Source: Methyloceanibacter sp. (GTDB taxonomy: Bacteria; Pseudomonadota; Alphaproteobacteria; Rhizobiales; Methyloligellaceae). Taken from it: a stretch of DNA of 64,000 nt. The stretch is taken from NCBI GenBank assembly GCA_014380485.1, contig JACMJU010000019.1, forward strand, positions 1 through 64,000. The letters run 5' to 3'. The translations under genes and the position numbers were made by a program. Positions 15,941 through 24,324 of this stretch are shown here, one piece after another; the first letter of the stretch is position 1; each line of letters begins with the position of its first letter. The notes below the pieces were generated by a model. It was not told where the DNA came from. It saw nothing but the letters and a program-made list of their open reading frames with translations, and made no database searches.

Positions 15941-18900
15941 ATGGCAGCATGGCTGGACGTGCGAGCGCAACGTCGGGGGATACGCCATCCCAGCCGAGCA
16001 GGGACTTGCCCCCTGCGGGGGGACACGGTCTGCGTTGGCGCCATTCTTAAGGACGAGGATGCCTTCGTCGAAGAGTGGGTTGCCTATCACCGCATCCTTG
16101 GGGTTGACCACTTCTATCTCTACGACAATGACCCCCGCCAACCGTTAAGCGAGATACTTGCTCGGCACGGGGACTACGTAACCGTGCGCCCATGGCTCAT
16201 CGGCCATGACAACCCTTCCCATCGAGGTCGTACGAAGCAGATCAAGGCGTATACCCATTGCCTTGAAAACGGTGCCGGTCGTTACGACTGGGTGGGGTTC
16301 ATCGATTGCGATGAGTTTATCGCGCTTGAAGAGCACCGCGACCTCAAGGCGTTTTTGGCTGAGTTCGAGGGCCATGACTCAATCGCGCTGAACTGGCATG
16401 TGTTCGGTCACAACGGATACTACGACGATCCTCCGGGCCTCGTCATCGAATGCCTGACGCGTCGGATGAAAGAACCCCGAGCGATGACGAAGAGCTTGTC
16501 GAGGCCGGGAGCCATCGTTTCCTTCCAAAATGCGCATCTCTGTCGCTTGATGGCGGGATGCACGTGCGTGGATGCAAACAAACAGCCATACCGCGACGCG
16601 CTTTACCCAGGCAAAACCCGCGTCGCACGCATCAATCACTATCAATGCCGCTCATTTACGAATTGGATGCGCAAGCCTGAACGCGGTGAGGTGGGAACCT
16701 TTGCGGAGGAGCCAGCCAATGCTTGGCGTTTCAGCGAGGAGGGCTGCTTACGTCAGTTTGTAGGCCAGATTGCGGTAGACAAGAATGAGCACGTCGACAT
16801 GTCCATGTTGCGGCACGTGGAGCCCGTCAGACGCTACCTCAGCCAGTTGCGGAGCGGGAACGAGGTTGGGCAAAAGTCCATTGTTGATTTGGCGGCGACA
16901 GCGACGCTGAACAAAGAACGTCAGTTACGCCCGCCAAGGAACCGACAACTCGATGATTCCGTCCTCAAAAAGTTGATGAGGTCGCTTCGATCAACGTTCC
17001 ATTCGTTCCTATTGCTGCCAGGTGACGCACGACACAGTCCACGGTTCCTTTGGTTCCTGCTCAGCGGCAAGTTAACCCAAGCCGTGGCGATGATTGCCGG
17101 TCGTCGGCGGAGAAACGCCATTGTTTTGGCACGAGCGATCTCCAAGACGCAAAACTGGCCGGAAGCTGTTCGGCGGTGGCAGCAAGTTATCGATCAGTTC
17201 GGCGAAGATGCTTCCCCGGCGGCGTTCGCCGGATTGTCGAGGGCGCATCAGGGTTGTGGCAATTTAGACGCGGCTGAAGCCACTGTTCAGCAAGGTCGGG
17301 CCAAGTACCCAACGGACATCGGTCTGGCTATTAGGTGGGCCGGCGTCGCCGCCTCTCACAAGCATTGGCAAGAGGCTGAGCGTCGCTCGCGAACGATTCT
17401 GGATCATGCAAATGGTGACGTACCGGCCCAAGCGTACCTGCAGTTGAGCGCGTCCCTCCGTCGACAAGACAAGATCGAGGAAGCGGAGGAATTCCTTCGG
17501 CAGGGTCTGAGCAAGCACCCGGCAGATGTTCGGTTGGCTAAGAGCTACGTCGAAGTCGCTAAGCGTTTGCCGGATGCAGCCACGCGTTGGCAAGCAATCC
17601 TCGATCAGCTGAATGGCAGTTGCCCCACGTTGTTTTACTTGCTGGCGAGCCGTGCTCATCGCGAGCAGGGAGACCTAAACGAAGCTGCGAGGGTCGTTCG
17701 CCAAGGCTTAGCCAACGAACCCCGCGAGATGAGGCTGCTTACGGAGCACATCGAAATTGCATGGGCTTGTCGGGACTGGGGGCAAGTTGCTGAAATCTCT
17801 GATGTGGCCATGAGAATCATCGAAACATCATCGAGCCGTTCCATCAACGACCGTGTCTTTGCTACTGTTTGCCATGGACTGATGAAGGGCCAAAATTATG
17901 ATCGGGTGATTGCCGCCGTTCAGCATGCGAAGCGCCGCAAAGGCGACAGCAGGCTACTCTTGTCAATTGAAGGTCTTGCATACCTGCGTTCGTCCCAGAC
18001 GGAATTTGCCCGGGCCCACAGGAACCAAGTTTGGCAGAAAGCCAAAAAAGACGGGCGCCTCGCCCTTCAGCCTGCCCCAGCGCCGCCGTACGCGCACGCC
18101 CCGAATCTGGCTTTCTTCAAGTCTCTCTCCCGGACCGACGAGCTCAGCCGAAAGTCCGGAGATCCCCGGTTTTGCGTGTACACCGCACTATTCGGTGAAT
18201 ACGACGATCTTCGATCTCCAGCATATGTGCCCGCCGGACTGAACTTCATCTGCTTTTCAGATAGAGCCCGTGACGTTGCGGGGTGGGATGTCCGTGTCGT
18301 CGATCAAGGACCAGAAAGCCCGGCCGCGAAGAGCCGGCTGCTAAAACTTCTACCGTACGATTACCTCGAGGATTACGACTGCTCACTCTATATCGACGCC
18401 AACGTCATTTTTTTGGCTGATCCGCTTGTCGTCTATCGTCGCTGGTTGAAAGGCAAATCCTTCGTCGCCTGGAGCCACCCGGAGCGTGCCGGTGTTTACG
18501 AAGAGATAGAAGCAATACTTGTTAATTTCCGTCACGCTCCGGACGGTCTCATCGACCAATACCTCCACTTCCGTCAGCAGAAAGTTCCGGACCAGACGGG
18601 ACTTGTCGAAGCTTTGTTCCTTTGGCGGGATCATCGAGACGCCGCTATCCGGAAGCTCATGGAGGAATGGTGGGAAACCCTTAGGCGCTTCAAGTGCCAC
18701 CGCGATCAGCCCGCTCTGGGATACCTTATGTGGCGAGACGGGATCCGCCCCGATGTGCTGCCGGCCTATCTCGGCACAAGCCGCGACAACGATTTCTTCC
18801 GCAAATTACCGCACAGAAAGACGGCGCTCGAGGTTGAGCTGGAAAATGTCAAGCCGCGCCGTCCGGTTAAAACTCAGGCCGGCGTTCGCGCCAGTGCGAA

Positions 18901-19813
18901 GGCGACAAACTGGTCGATGAATTCCGCGCAGCCAACCGTTCCACGCTTGACTTGGGTTTGCCGTCATGCGTTCCGGAGCAGCGCCTCCACTGTCATGCGT
19001 GGCCAGCAGCTATCCGAAATGGCGCGGCGTCTTCTTGCCGACGTGGAGGTCAGCTACGTAGACGAGACCCAACTTGGTGCGCAATCCGGGTCGGTGCTCG
19101 TTCTGACCAAGGGCTTTTTGAAAGGGGTGACGCTCGACGATCTTTCCGAGTTGAAGGAGCGAGGGAACATAATCTGCGCCGACCCTATCGACGACCCGGT
19201 ACGGGATGAACTTCTCGATTGCATCGACGTTTACATTGCCGCATCCATGACGCAATTCATCCACTATTCCAAGCAGTACGCCGACACCGATAAGTTGGTG
19301 CACTTAGTAACGCATCATTCCGATCCTCGATTGAGCGGGATTAAAGGGCCGGATGATCGCTGCAGGATCGGCTACTTCGGCGAAATCGCCAACGCCCGTT
19401 ACGTCAACGAATTGCAGGACACGATTAATTTTTGTCTCGTCGACACTGCGACCGCAAACGCAACCTGGATACCTAAACTGCGCGAATGCAATGTGCATTA
19501 CGCACTGCGCAAAGCGCGGCGTATCGATGGCTTTAAGCCATTCCTTAAGGGATTCACGGCCGCGAGTTGCCGATCCAACATTATTGTCCCCCGAGACGAG
19601 AGCGACGCTCGCTACTATTTGGGCTCCGACTATCCATTCATCCTCAAGGATGAATCGTTGAACGCCGTCCTGGAAATGATTGAGCATGCGAAGTCGTCCT
19701 TCGCGGGGGCTGAGTGGCGTCGGGGCTTGGAAATAATGGAGTCGGTGCGGCAGAGATGCGATCCCACACAAATCGCAAGCCAACTCAAGGCACTTCTTGC
19801 TCGCTGCCGTTGA
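15941..19813 (+). CDS. Multi-module glycosyltransferase: GT92-like, TPR, DUF616 and GT-B-like regions in one chain
   Basis: 1290 residues. Module 1 (about 28-300): CVGAILKDEDAFVEEWVAYH, DHFYLYDND and the DxD in FIDCDEFI (D122, D124), then RINHYQCRSFTNW, which resembles GT92/DUF23 or Glyco_tranf_2_4 transferases. Module 2 (about 390-705): TPR-like repeats such as LARAISKTQNWPEAVRRWQQ and ASLRRQDKIEEAEEFLRQG. Module 3 (about 741-960): DUF616-like, with CVYTALFGEYDDL, YDCSLYIDANVIF and RDQPALGYLMWR. Module 4 (about 1000-1285): a GT-B-like part with CRHAFRSSAS, VLVLTKGFLKG, RIGYFGEIANARYV and VPRDESDARYYLGSDYPF. It could build a surface glycan, with TPRs as a scaffold. No signal peptide; start codon and ribosome site are weak. 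Base composition is lower in GC than flanking genes, hinting at transfer. Confidence 0.8.
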   Translation: MAAWLDVRAQRRGIRHPSRAGTCPLRGDTVCVGAILKDEDAFVEEWVAYHRILGVDHFYLYDNDPRQPLSEILARHGDYVTVRPWLIGHDNPSHRGRTKQIKAYTHCLENGAGRYDWVGFIDCDEFIALEEHRDLKAFLAEFEGHDSIALNWHVFGHNGYYDDPPGLVIECLTRRMKEPRAMTKSLSRPGAIVSFQNAHLCRLMAGCTCVDANKQPYRDALYPGKTRVARINHYQCRSFTNWMRKPERGEVGTFAEEPANAWRFSEEGCLRQFVGQIAVDKNEHVDMSMLRHVEPVRRYLSQLRSGNEVGQKSIVDLAATATLNKERQLRPPRNRQLDDSVLKKLMRSLRSTFHSFLLLPGDARHSPRFLWFLLSGKLTQAVAMIAGRRRRNAIVLARAISKTQNWPEAVRRWQQVIDQFGEDASPAAFAGLSRAHQGCGNLDAAEATVQQGRAKYPTDIGLAIRWAGVAASHKHWQEAERRSRTILDHANGDVPAQAYLQLSASLRRQDKIEEAEEFLRQGLSKHPADVRLAKSYVEVAKRLPDAATRWQAILDQLNGSCPTLFYLLASRAHREQGDLNEAARVVRQGLANEPREMRLLTEHIEIAWACRDWGQVAEISDVAMRIIETSSSRSINDRVFATVCHGLMKGQNYDRVIAAVQHAKRRKGDSRLLLSIEGLAYLRSSQTEFARAHRNQVWQKAKKDGRLALQPAPAPPYAHAPNLAFFKSLSRTDELSRKSGDPRFCVYTALFGEYDDLRSPAYVPAGLNFICFSDRARDVAGWDVRVVDQGPESPAAKSRLLKLLPYDYLEDYDCSLYIDANVIFLADPLVVYRRWLKGKSFVAWSHPERAGVYEEIEAILVNFRHAPDGLIDQYLHFRQQKVPDQTGLVEALFLWRDHRDAAIRKLMEEWWETLRRFKCHRDQPALGYLMWRDGIRPDVLPAYLGTSRDNDFFRKLPHRKTALEVELENVKPRRPVKTQAGVRASAKATNWSMNSAQPTVPRLTWVCRHAFRSSASTVMRGQQLSEMARRLLADVEVSYVDETQLGAQSGSVLVLTKGFLKGVTLDDLSELKERGNIICADPIDDPVRDELLDCIDVYIAASMTQFIHYSKQYADTDKLVHLVTHHSDPRLSGIKGPDDRCRIGYFGEIANARYVNELQDTINFCLVDTATANATWIPKLRECNVHYALRKARRIDGFKPFLKGFTAASCRSNIIVPRDESDARYYLGSDYPFILKDESLNAVLEMIEHAKSSFAGAEWRRGLEIMESVRQRCDPTQIASQLKALLARCR

Positions 19814-20046
19814 CCCTACCCAAACAGAGACAGGCATTTCGAGAACGTTGGCAGGCTGCCGCTAGCCTTCCGCCGCCCTCGCTCGGCCATGTTGACGCTC
19901 TGGTAACGTTCCAGGCGCTGTAATTACCCGCGCGCCACGATGCTGCCTCCAGGCAATGGTAGCCTCATGCTGCACCGTGGCCGCTCGTTGGAACCGCCAT
20001 TCTGGCCTTCACGTTTCAAATCGGCCAATACGAAAGGGACCCTCCC

Positions 20047-20364
20047 ATGCGTGCTCCAGGTTTGATCCTCTCCGTTCTAGGCTTTGTCGCGCTGATGGTT
20101 GTCGCGCCCAACCTGGTCAAGGCGCAGCCGAGCGTGGCGCCTTTGGCGCTTGGCCAAACCAGCGAAGGCGAGGCGGAGGATGTCGGCTATCGGTACCGGC
20201 GAAATCGCTACGCTCGCCCGTATTATCGGCCCTACTATCGGCCCTACTATCAGCCGTACTACCGGCCGTATGCCTATTACCAGCCTTACTATTATCGGCC
20301 GTACAATCCCTACTACTATCGGCCCTACTACCGTCCGGGTATCAGTCTCTGGTTCGGCTTCTAA
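20047..20364 (+). CDS. Secreted Tyr/Arg/Pro-repeat protein
   Basis: 105 residues. A clear signal peptide (residues 1-26, APGLILSVLGFVALMVVAP .. VKA) is followed by a short acidic linker and then a repeat of about 40 residues built from YYRP, YYQP and YNPYYY units, ending GISLWFGF. The ribosome site AAAGGGA precedes the ATG. Similar Tyr-Pro-Arg-rich small exported proteins occur in rhizobia with no known role. The aromatic C-terminus resembles an outer-membrane or surface anchor, but the protein is far too short for a barrel. Function unknown. Confidence 0.8.
   Translation: MRAPGLILSVLGFVALMVVAPNLVKAQPSVAPLALGQTSEGEAEDVGYRYRRNRYARPYYRPYYRPYYQPYYRPYAYYQPYYYRPYNPYYYRPYYRPGISLWFGF
20214..20339 (+). 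repeat. Imperfect tandem coding repeat (tatcggccctac unit)
   Basis: The 12-base unit TATCGGCCCTAC and close variants recur through the 3' half of the Tyr/Arg/Pro gene and encode YRPY. Such arrays change copy number easily, so length may vary between strains. Confidence 0.7.
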
Positions 20365-20481
20365 GCTCGGCCCGCCGGCTCGCCGCCGCAGGGGAATCGT
20401 TTCCCGTCCCGCCGGGGAACGCTGCGGTCATCACGCCTAAAACGCTGAGACGCCCGGCGATCCGAGCCTAAGGACGCGCGC

Positions 20482-20841
20482 CTAAGCGTCGACGATCACC
20501 TTAAAGCCGCCATAGATCATGCGCTTGGGGTCGAACGGCATCGCCTTGAGGTCCATCATCTTGGCAAGACGCTTGTCCTTCATGGCTTTCTTGTTCACCC
20601 TGTCGCGATGGCCGCGCGATTTATAGGTGATGTAGGAGAATACCACGGTCTCGTTGGGCTTCCGCTTGACGCTGCGCGGGAACGACGTCCACTTGCCCAT
20701 CTTCACGTCGTCGGCGACACATTCCCGGAATTCGAGCGCACCATGATCGCGCCAGACCTTGCCTGCCTTGCGCGCCATGGTTCGGTAGGCGGCAAGGTTC
20801 TTCTTGGGGACCGGCACGATAAATCCATCGACATAGGCCAT
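20482..20841 (-). CDS. DUF1428 (YbaA-like) protein
   Basis: 119 residues, full length for DUF1428, a ferredoxin-like (dimeric alpha/beta barrel) fold. It begins MAYVDGFIVPVPKKNLAAYR and shows GALEFRECVADDVK, ETVVFSYITYKSRGHRD and PKRMIYGGFKVI, all usual in the family. The ribosome site GAAGGAGAA lies 5 bases before the ATG. It is the last of nine same-strand genes that begin with the ArsR regulator at 25100. Function unknown; relatives often sit with VOC and SRPBCC genes. Confidence 0.9.
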   Translation of the reverse strand: MAYVDGFIVPVPKKNLAAYRTMARKAGKVWRDHGALEFRECVADDVKMGKWTSFPRSVKRKPNETVVFSYITYKSRGHRDRVNKKAMKDKRLAKMMDLKAMPFDPKRMIYGGFKVIVDA

Positions 20842-20882
20842 GGTGTTCTCCTTCGCGCTTCTGTTCGGTTTCTAGATCCGTT

Positions 20883-21530
20883 CTATTTGGGAAAAAGGGC
20901 GAAATAGGGCTGCGCCTCCTTCACCGCGCGGGCGAAGGATGGACGCTTCATCAGCCGATCGAAATATCTTGCCACGGTCTTGTGAGTGTCGGCGAACGGC
21001 ATCACCTCGTTGGCATAGAAGAGCGCCGGCGCGGCCGCGCAGTCAGCCATGCTGAAGTCGTCGCCCATGGCCCATGTCTTTGCCGCCATCTCCTGGTCGA
21101 TCATGCCGTAGGCGGTCGCAAGCAAACTCTTCGCTTGCTCCACGCCGTAAGGGTCGTTCTTCGCCTGAGGCCGCAGCCTGTCGAGCACGATCTTCTGCAT
21201 CGGCTCGTGCACGTAGAAATCATAGAAGCGATCGCGCAGGCGCGTTTGCCGCGCAAGGTCGGCGTCCCGGGGGAGGAGCTGCGTCCTCCCCGGATAATGC
21301 TGCGCCAAATACTCGATGATGATGCTCGACTCAGGCACGGTGCGATCCTTGGCGTCGTCGCGCAGCACCGGCATCTTGCCGATAGGCCACATCTTCTTGA
21401 AGTCTTCGGCCGACCGCGCGTCGGCAAGATCGACGATATGGGGCTCGAACGGCGTGTCGTTCTCATAAAGGGCGATCAGCACCTTTTGGCAAAACGAGGC
21501 AAGCGGGTGGAAAAAGAGCTTGAGGGTCAT
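20883..21530 (-). CDS. Glutathione S-transferase
   Basis: 215 residues. Residues 1-80 form the thioredoxin-like domain (LKLFFHPLASFCQKVLIALYE; cis-Pro in GKMPVLRDD; ESSIIIEYL glutathione-contact motif), and residues 90-210 the helical domain with MGDDFSMADCAAAPALFYAN. The likely catalytic residue is Ser or Cys in PLASFCQK, as in bacterial beta or related classes. It conjugates or reduces electrophiles with glutathione in the cytoplasm. It sits inside the ArsR-led operon, which fits a role in stress or xenobiotic response. Confidence 0.9.
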   Translation of the reverse strand: MTLKLFFHPLASFCQKVLIALYENDTPFEPHIVDLADARSAEDFKKMWPIGKMPVLRDDAKDRTVPESSIIIEYLAQHYPGRTQLLPRDADLARQTRLRDRFYDFYVHEPMQKIVLDRLRPQAKNDPYGVEQAKSLLATAYGMIDQEMAAKTWAMGDDFSMADCAAAPALFYANEVMPFADTHKTVARYFDRLMKRPSFARAVKEAQPYFALFPK

Positions 21531-21551
21531 GTTGCGGGCTCGGCTTATCGG

Positions 21552-22016
21552 CTAAGTCAGCGCCATGATAAACGACGCGGAGGCGGCAAGGGATGCTGCC
21601 GTCCGCACGTGATTCCAGGCAGTCCATGCCGACAGATATCTCTTCCACACGCTCGCGCCCTCGGCGCTCTTAGCGCTGACAGAGGCGAGCCTGTTGTTGA
21701 GCGGCACGTTGAACACGATTGTCACGAGAATGGTACCGACGAGATAGAGCAGGCTACCGGCAAGCAGATAGGGGGCGCTCGCGCCGGACCATCCAATCAG
21801 CGCCGCTATCGCCAAAACGAGCGACAGGACCGCCGTCCCGAAGAAGACAAAAAAGAACACCGGGTTCAACACTACGACATTGATGGACTGCATGGCGGAA
21901 ATGCCGCCTTCCGGCGTGAGCCGGCCAAGTGCGGTCATGATAAAGGCCGAGAAGGCGAAGAAGATCCCGGCGACCAGGCCCGTGCCGAGGGCGGACAGGA
22001 ACGTCAGTGCAAACAT
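21552..22016 (-). CDS. DUF1772 (anthrone oxygenase-like) membrane protein
   Basis: 154 residues from the ATG at 22016, with GGAG 7 bases upstream; a TTG at 22028 is the alternative. Four membrane helices: FALTFLSALGTGLVAGIFFA, VVVLNPVFFFVFFGTAVLSL, LLAGSLLYLVGTILVTIVF and a C-terminal one. VFNVPLNNRLA between helices 3 and 4 is the DUF1772 hallmark. Fungal relatives oxidise anthrones; bacterial members are uncharacterised. Only 21 bases separate it from the GST gene. Confidence 0.88.
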   Translation of the reverse strand: MFALTFLSALGTGLVAGIFFAFSAFIMTALGRLTPEGGISAMQSINVVVLNPVFFFVFFGTAVLSLVLAIAALIGWSGASAPYLLAGSLLYLVGTILVTIVFNVPLNNRLASVSAKSAEGASVWKRYLSAWTAWNHVRTAASLAASASFIMALT

Positions 22017-22103
22017 CAAGCGCTCCAACGCCGTCCCTCGTGTCGCCCGGCCTGCGCTAGGCGGCTAGAGGCTGCCTGCGCCGACAATGCGCGGTCATGA
22101 CTC

Positions 22104-22604
22104 TCAGGGCTTGCCGGCATAGGCCCGCTCCAGCGCGGCGATGTCGAACTTCTTCATTTGCAGAAAAGCCTTCGTGACCCGCTTCACCTTCGCCGGGTCG
22201 GGATCGATCAACATCTCGTAGAGAATTTTGGGAACGACCTGCCAGGAGAGGCCGAATTTGTCTTTCAGCCAGCCGCAAGGACCCTCCGACCCGCCTTGTG
22301 ACAGCTTCTGCCAGAAATAGTCGATCTCCTTCTGGTCATCACAGTGGATCTGGAATGAAATCGCCTCGCTGAACTTGAAGTGCGGGCCGCCATTGAGGCC
22401 TGCGAAGGGTTGCCCGTCGAGTTCGAACTCCACGGCCATCACCGAGCCCGCCTCCTTGCCGTGGATCTCTTGTCCCTCGTCGACGTAGCGGCTGATCCTT
22501 CCCATCCGGGAGTTCTTGAAGACAGAACAATAGAACTTGGCCGCTTCCTCGGCCTCGGTGTCGAACCACAAGCACGGATTCATCTTCGACGCGGCGATCG
22601 GCAT
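22104..22604 (-). CDS. VOC family protein, PhnB-like (3-demethylubiquinone methyltransferase-like fold)
   Basis: 166 residues. It shows MNPCLWFDTEAEEAAKFYCSVFKNS (cut here by wording to show FYCSVF), GSVMAVEFELDGQPF, GPHFKFSEAISFQIHC and DKFGLSWQVVP, with the C-terminal MLIDPDPAKVKRVTKAFLQM and KFDIAALERAY. These are standard for the PhnB/YjdN-like VOC group, sometimes called 3-demethylubiquinone-9 3-methyltransferase by old annotation although that activity is not supported. It is likely a metal-independent or small-ligand-binding dimer. Member of the ArsR-led operon. Confidence 0.9.
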   Translation of the reverse strand: MPIAASKMNPCLWFDTEAEEAAKFYCSVFKNSRMGRISRYVDEGQEIHGKEAGSVMAVEFELDGQPFAGLNGGPHFKFSEAISFQIHCDDQKEIDYFWQKLSQGGSEGPCGWLKDKFGLSWQVVPKILYEMLIDPDPAKVKRVTKAFLQMKKFDIAALERAYAGKP

Positions 22605-22642
22605 GATTTACTCGCTCCTGACCGGTGAGGGGTTCCTGCAAC

Positions 22643-23389
22643 TCAGGCAGCGCTGGTCTGCGGTGCCGAGCCGGCCTTCTCGGCGTCGTCGTACTCGTCG
22701 TGGCGCCGCACCCAATCCATGATCTCGGTCTCGTTGCGGCCCTTCGGCGTGGTGTCGAGATAGATGAAAGCGCCGACCACCTCCTCATTGCCGCGCGCGT
22801 AGCTGGAGTAGGTGTGAAAGACGTCGCCGTTCTCGTCCTTGAAGAAGACGCTCAAACCCGGCAGCTCATCGTGTTGGTAATTCGGGTCGGTGATCGTTTG
22901 GTAATTGTAGTCGATCGCGCCGCCCGCCAGATCGGTCTTCGAGAACGACACATGAAAGTCGAAATTGAAGTCGTTGCCGTAAGACGACACCCATTTTGCC
23001 TTCCAACCCATGCGCTTTTTGTAGGCCTCGATCTTGGCAAGGGGCGCGCGCGAAACGCGGACATAGGTGACGCCGTGATTCTCGAGATGGACGATCGCGC
23101 CCTCGGCGTGGTCGGCTACCAGCGAACAGCTCGGGCACCCAGCCTCCCAGTCCGGACCGAACATGAAATGGTGGATGACCAATTGGCTGTTCCCGCCGAA
23201 AAGCTCGGCCAGCGTCTTTTTTCCCTGCGGCGTGTCGAAGAGATAGTTCTTCTCGACCTTTACCCATGGTAGGGCGCGCCGTTCCGTGGCGACAAGATCG
23301 CGCATGCGTGTCAGCGCCTTCTCGTTCTTAAGGTGCGCCTTGCGCGCGGATAGCCATTCGTCGCGCGTTACAACATCGTGCTTTTGCAT
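22643..23389 (-). CDS. DUF899 thioredoxin-like protein
   Basis: 248 residues, full length for DUF899. Thioredoxin-fold landmarks: YLFDTPQGKKTLAELFGGNS, then FGPDWEAGCPSCSLVAD with a CPSC redox-type pair (about residues 80-83), followed by HLENHGVTYVRVSRAPLAKI and GWKAKWVSSYGNDFNFDF. The GNEEVVGAFIYLDTTPKGR ending is typical. The family is annotated as predicted dithiol-disulfide oxidoreductase; no substrate is established. The ribosome site AGAGGT is 7 bases before the ATG. It sits in the ArsR-led operon. Confidence 0.9.
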   Translation of the reverse strand: MQKHDVVTRDEWLSARKAHLKNEKALTRMRDLVATERRALPWVKVEKNYLFDTPQGKKTLAELFGGNSQLVIHHFMFGPDWEAGCPSCSLVADHAEGAIVHLENHGVTYVRVSRAPLAKIEAYKKRMGWKAKWVSSYGNDFNFDFHVSFSKTDLAGGAIDYNYQTITDPNYQHDELPGLSVFFKDENGDVFHTYSSYARGNEEVVGAFIYLDTTPKGRNETEIMDWVRRHDEYDDAEKAGSAPQTSAA

Positions 23390-23415
23390 GTTCGACCTCT
23401 AACGAATACAGGCGG

Positions 23416-23811
23416 TTAAAGTTCAAGCGGAAACGAATGATGCTCATGCGAGACTCGCCACTGGCCGTTGTCCTTGCGCAATCCGACGGTCAGTCGCAGC
23501 CGGGGCGTGTCGTCCTTCTTCAATTCCTCCTTCGAACCGCAGCGCAGCAAGGCGGTGGCGAACGCAACATCGTCTCCCGCCGTGTTGTCGAGCGACACGA
23601 TGTCGAACGAACCGTCGCCTTCCCGCTGCCACTTGAAAAATTCCGGCCAAGTCTGCCGATAGGCATCGAGACCTTTCACAACGACCGGCGGCGGCACGTC
23701 GAACATCACCATGTCTTCGGTATGATGAGCCGAAACACCCTCAATCTCTTGGGCCCGAACGGACTTTGCCCAGGCTTCGATCAAGTCGCGAATTTGGCGT
23801 TCATCAGACAT
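23416..23811 (-). CDS. SnoaL-like / SgcJ-type nuclear transport factor 2-fold protein
   Basis: 131 residues. The NTF2-like cone fold is suggested by IRDLIEAWAKSVRAQEIEGV, HHTEDMVMFDVPPPVVVKG, YRQTWPEFFKW and LRLTVGLRKDNGQWRVSHEHHS. Members called SgcJ/EcaC-family oxidoreductases in rhizobia look like this, but no enzyme activity is known for them. The ATG is preceded by AGGTCG. It lies 26 bases upstream of the DUF899 start in the same direction. Confidence 0.86.
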   Translation of the reverse strand: MSDERQIRDLIEAWAKSVRAQEIEGVSAHHTEDMVMFDVPPPVVVKGLDAYRQTWPEFFKWQREGDGSFDIVSLDNTAGDDVAFATALLRCGSKEELKKDDTPRLRLTVGLRKDNGQWRVSHEHHSFPLEL

Positions 23812-23869
23812 TTTTCGACCTAATCCCCGCCTATTCCAGCTTCGGGTACGAGTTGGTCCCGCGGCCCTG

Positions 23870-24304
23870 TCAATTGGCGACCGGCGTCATCCAGCCGACA
23901 CCCGCGCCACCCGGCTCCATCAGAATGGCGATGCGGCCGACACCCGGTACATCGAAGATCGGCTTCATCAATTTGGCGCCGGCCTTGACCGCCCGTTCGA
24001 CGCGCTTATCCACGTCGTCGACCGCCAAATAGGACATCCAGCTCTCCGGCACGCCAGCGAACTCCGGCGCATCGACGGAGAAGATGCCGGCGACCGGCTT
24101 GCCTTGCACCATGGCGCACCAATAGGTGCCTCCGCCGGGCATCTGCATCGGCTCGAAGCTCCAGCCGATGGTGTCGCGGTAAAATGCCTTGGCGCGCTCG
24201 ACATCGCGCGTCATCAACTCATTCCAATAGAACGTCCCGTGCGACCCGCGGGTCTGCTGTTCCGCGCACTCTCCGTCGCGTTGAGGTACTGCCGTTTGTG
24301 ACAT
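23870..24304 (-). CDS. VOC family (glyoxalase-like) protein
   Basis: 144 residues from the ATG at 24304, preceded by CAGGAG; the longer frame to 24367 overlaps the upstream gene without similarity. Two beta-alpha-beta-beta-beta units are visible: FYWNELMTRDVERAKAFYRD .. GGTYWCAMVQGKPVAGIF and WMSYLAVDDVDKRVERAVKAG .. GVGRIAILMEPGGAGVGWM. This matches the CFP32-like VOC group of unknown substrate. Part of the ArsR-led operon; 20 bases after the SRPBCC stop. Confidence 0.88.
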   Translation of the reverse strand: MSQTAVPQRDGECAEQQTRGSHGTFYWNELMTRDVERAKAFYRDTIGWSFEPMQMPGGGTYWCAMVQGKPVAGIFSVDAPEFAGVPESWMSYLAVDDVDKRVERAVKAGAKLMKPIFDVPGVGRIAILMEPGGAGVGWMTPVAN

Positions 24305-24324
24305 CTGACTCTCCTGTCTTACGG

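Noticed and set aside
15806-19813. Integrated element with att repeats at tRNA-Val
   Set aside because: No copy of the tRNA 3' end and no integrase gene was found downstream; only the base composition hints at transfer.
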